Of a stretch of 64,000 nt of DNA, positions 61,201 through 64,000 are shown one piece after another. The stretch is from Prosopocoilus inquinatus (taxonomy: Eukaryota; Arthropoda; Insecta; Coleoptera; Lucanidae). The stretch spans positions 47,850,101 to 47,914,100 of the forward strand of contig CM069872.1 of NCBI GenBank assembly GCA_036172665.1, in the 5' to 3' direction. Under the pieces are notes generated by a model. It did no database searches, was not told the origin of the DNA, and saw nothing but the letters and a program-made list of their open reading frames with translations. A program made the position numbers and the translations under genes. Each line of letters begins with the position of its first letter. The stretch's first letter is position 1.

Positions 61201-61436
61201 TAAGGGTACGGAAGATGTCTGACTGTTCACCCTCGATGTTTAGGCCGCGATGTCGCCTCGATGTAAAAAAATATACAGTTTTAAATAGAACCTTCACATC
61301 GAAGCTGAATAGTACCGCGCATCTTCGACATACAAGACTTCATTTAAATCTATGCGTTTATTTTACGTCAAGCAATCGATCGCGACTTAAACATCGAGGG
61401 TTAACAGTGAGACATCTTCGTCATGTTCGTACCTTA
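61201..61436. repeat. Inverted-repeat element (MITE-like)
   Basis: GAAGATGTCTGACTGTTCAC and CCTCGATGTTTAGG on the left are mirrored by TTAAACATCGAGGGTTAACA and GTGAGACATCTTC on the right; TAAGG/CCTTA lies further out. An open frame (61215-61526) across it is explained by the repeat. Confidence 0.75.
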
Positions 61437-62788
61437 AGAGCGAACCGCGCTATAGAAATTTTTATATTACCATGTCAGAAAAATCTACGTTGTACGAGGG
61501 AATTTCCAACTTCCCACAGGAACTGAATTTATTAAAAAAAAGCAAAACACTGACATTACAATGTTAAACCTTATCGCCTACAAAGTCTACTTCTATCTCA
61601 ATGCATTTCTGCCATCTCTTTTTGCCTTTCTTCACGGATCAAACAATTACAGTTGATTGATTTTGTTCGCACGGGAAACTCCTAGAATGTCTATAACCTA
61701 TGATTAGGTAGACTTAACTGTACGCTTGTGACAATATTTCGTTAAACTATGCAGCGAATCTTATTATAATTTCAAACGATTTCACATCTTCATTGGGCAA
61801 AAAAATTATAGCTCCTTACTCCCTCTTATTATACGAGTCGAATCTTCCAGCGTTGGCTTCTTTGTCACACAACAAAAACAATGTTTTAATGACAAATAGC
61901 TCTGTTATTTTCACAGAATTTACATGAAATAATAATTGTGGTGGTTTATAGTACACCAGTATAAACATCGACGTTTCGCTGTACGCTTGACAGCTTCTTC
62001 ATACATGAATGCTGTCTAAAGTCTAAGCTTCATGGTAAACACCGTACAGTGTCATCAAAGATTTAAATGAACAGGTCGTATATCCTTAACGATGCTCATG
62101 ACTGAGCTTAGAATATTTACATAATCTAATTTGACTCCAAGCTTCACAAAAATTATTTAATCACTGATTAATTTATTCTAAATAAATCTATTGTTAACTT
62201 CGCCCAATGTTGTTTCTTAATCAGAGAATTAACAATTTTTTTTGAAACCCGCCGTTCTTTATTGTATTATATTATTATTATTATATATTATATTAGCACG
62301 TAGCAGACTTCCTGTTCGAAAGGGGAAAGGGAATTTATTATTATATTACGATCCTTAAATAATTGTATCTGGTAACAAAGAAAGGAAAAAGTATATTCTT
62401 GAAATTTTCTTGTTCCGAGTTTTGTTTATGGTTTCCGTATATTGAGGAATGTTTCGAGGGAACGTTTTTAAAGAGAAAGGCGAATTTGCAAACTTCACCA
62501 CCCGTTGCCTGTGAGTTAATTTCATTCGACAGATGGGGCTGAAATATCTTAGACAAGACCTAATGTGACGCTTTTTCCAATACGGACTCTGGCGACGCTC
62601 TTTTGAAATGAGAAGAACGCTTTTATTGCTGCTTTGTTGCAATTTAATTTTATCTAAAGCGTAATTATTTACGTAATTCCAAATTTTGATGTGTTTCTTT
62701 TAAGATATTTTAATAAATATAAGCGACGGCCCAATTAAAAAAAAAGAACCTTAGGAATTTAATTTAGATAATAATCACTCATGATTAA

Positions 62789-62950
62789 TTAATTATCAAG
62801 GCCAGGACATAGTTAGGCAAATGCCCTCCATTCTGTAGAGCGGACAATGCTAGCGCTCGGGTGAAATATACTATGGCATACACAGCATTGTCCGCTCTAC
62901 AGAATTGAGGCCATTTGCCCAACTACGAACGTCTCGGGCTTGTTAATTAT
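62789..62950. repeat. Hairpin element, about 65-bp arms
   Basis: The arms 62789-62851 and 62884-62950 pair almost fully next to the centre (ATTCTGTAGAGCGGACAATG and its mirror), with a 4-base indel and some mismatches further out. Loop 32 bases. Confidence 0.8.
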
Positions 62951-64000
62951 CTAATCATTTTCGTCTAGACCTAGGCAAGTTTTCCATCGGATTTGACTCT
63001 GTAACGTTAATTAAGTTAATCAAAACATTTACATTTTTATGTTCATATAATAACTAAAGCATGATCTTTTAACTTCCTTGTAAATTCATCTGCCTTATGA
63101 CGTCTTTAGAAACGTTTGCCGAGACAATTACCTCCAGAGATTTTATGGGGCAAATAAATTTAAAAGGAGGTGAAAGGATCGATTGTTATTCTAATTATTT
63201 AAACAAACAGATAGCTTTTCGATCTAACTTTATTTTTAATAGAATTGTCAGGTTTTCACAAATGAAATTTCTGTTCGAGACTTCCGCCACACATCACTAA
63301 AGCAGGCATACGAATTGGTATTATTATTTTTTTTGTATAAAAAAAAGTTTGTAACCTTTAAGTGGACACTGTTAAAATTTTGATCGGACTATTAAAGAAC
63401 ACAAAAAAATAAGATAGAAAATAGTAAATAGGTGGTGCATTTAATAAAGTTTTCTGATAAATTGTGAACTTTATTGCATTTTGAAAGTGTTAACCTATAC
63501 AATACACAATCATGTAAATACATAACATAAAAACAAAGTTTTTCGTGTGCCTGCTTAAGCTGGGAAGGAACAAAACTTATTTTGATTCTAAATAACAGCA
63601 AAAGTTTTATGCGTCTTCTTTTAATAACAAGCGACAGTTTCAACTCGGATCGAAATATCCCAAACGCTAAAAGGAGTAACATAAAATTGTTGTCCTTATC
63701 CACATCGTGATAAGAAGATGGTCAACGAACCGATCATCGATCGATTCCTCCTGGTTTGCTTAATCTCAAGCAATTCGCACGATAAAAAATAAAATACAGA
63801 GAAACGAAAACCGTAAGTAAGTACAGTATCATGCGATCGAAAATAAAATGATTCAGAGCAGTACTTCAGCTAGTTTTTCACCATTTTAAAAATAATTTTC
63901 AATAATGAATCTGTTCTCGAATATTTCTAATAATCATGATGATTACAGTGAATATACTGTATAAGAAACTACAGTTATTTTGAAAAAACAATTAAAACAT

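Larger units (their letters stand above)
26446..64000 (-). other. Probable long 5' intron of GABA-B-R1, repeat-filled
   Basis: No minus-strand reading gives the missing exons. In particular each CCACAT on the plus strand (Met-Trp on the minus strand) was checked and none sits in the expected Ala-Ala-Lys/Arg-Met-Trp-Asn context. No other gene was recognised on either strand apart from transposase remains, so the simplest reading is intron of at least 37.5 kb. Nothing definite was seen in 28302-29412, 30776-35794, 35981-40127, 43041-44640, 47831-49679, 49926-51683, 51801-53739 and 57629-59463. A nested gene or small exon could have been missed. Confidence 0.55.

Overview
The window is AT-rich animal nuclear DNA from an insect, probably a beetle (inference from the receptor sequence and from the dense small DNA-transposon load). 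It holds one recognisable host gene, the GABA-B receptor subunit 1 (GABA-B-R1), on the minus strand between 26445 and 22800. Ten exons can be joined without a frame break. They give 726 residues: the second half of the extracellular GABA-binding domain, all seven membrane segments, and a cytoplasmic coiled coil that ends at a stop codon. The signal peptide and the first part of the ligand-binding domain are missing. The conserved upstream exon, which should end in the Met-Trp-Asn motif, was not found on the minus strand up to 64000.

Layout. 1-22799 lies downstream of the gene and has no convincing host gene. It holds a 575-bp tandem duplication (3454-4589), a likely 0.7-kb non-autonomous DNA transposon with ACGT-studded ends (1688-2392), several foldback or MITE elements, and one hammerhead-ribozyme-like motif (6694-6745). 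22800-26445 is the receptor gene, with introns of 54-68 nt and one of 999 nt. 26446-64000 is most simply read as part of a very long 5' intron of the same gene.

That intron contains a near-perfect 351-bp hairpin (27951-28301), a 42-bp perfect palindrome (29413-29454), a tRNA-derived SINE-like sequence, two more hammerhead-like motifs (35795-35845, 41781-41829), and a tandem duplication near 40.1-41.0 kb. A transposon nest lies at 44.6-47.8 kb: a transposase-like fragment, an old mariner fragment, and a complete-length but dead mariner of 1267 bp with TA target duplication. Further along are a promoter-like cluster of CRE, CCAAT, NRF1 and X-box-like sites (about 51.7 kb), a pyrimidine-rich tandem array (53.7-54.2 kb), and many MITEs at 55-63 kb, some with 3-bp TNA target duplications typical of PIF/Harbinger.

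The most interesting points are: the 57-nt intron of the receptor that is a multiple of three and has no stop; the inferred giant 5' intron; the hammerhead-like motifs scattered over the window (Penelope-like or retrozyme relics are a possibility); and the long, nearly perfect hairpins that could give double-stranded RNA if transcribed with the intron. Everything was read by eye; exon joins rest on reading frame, splice signals and remembered similarity to insect and vertebrate GABA-B1 proteins.
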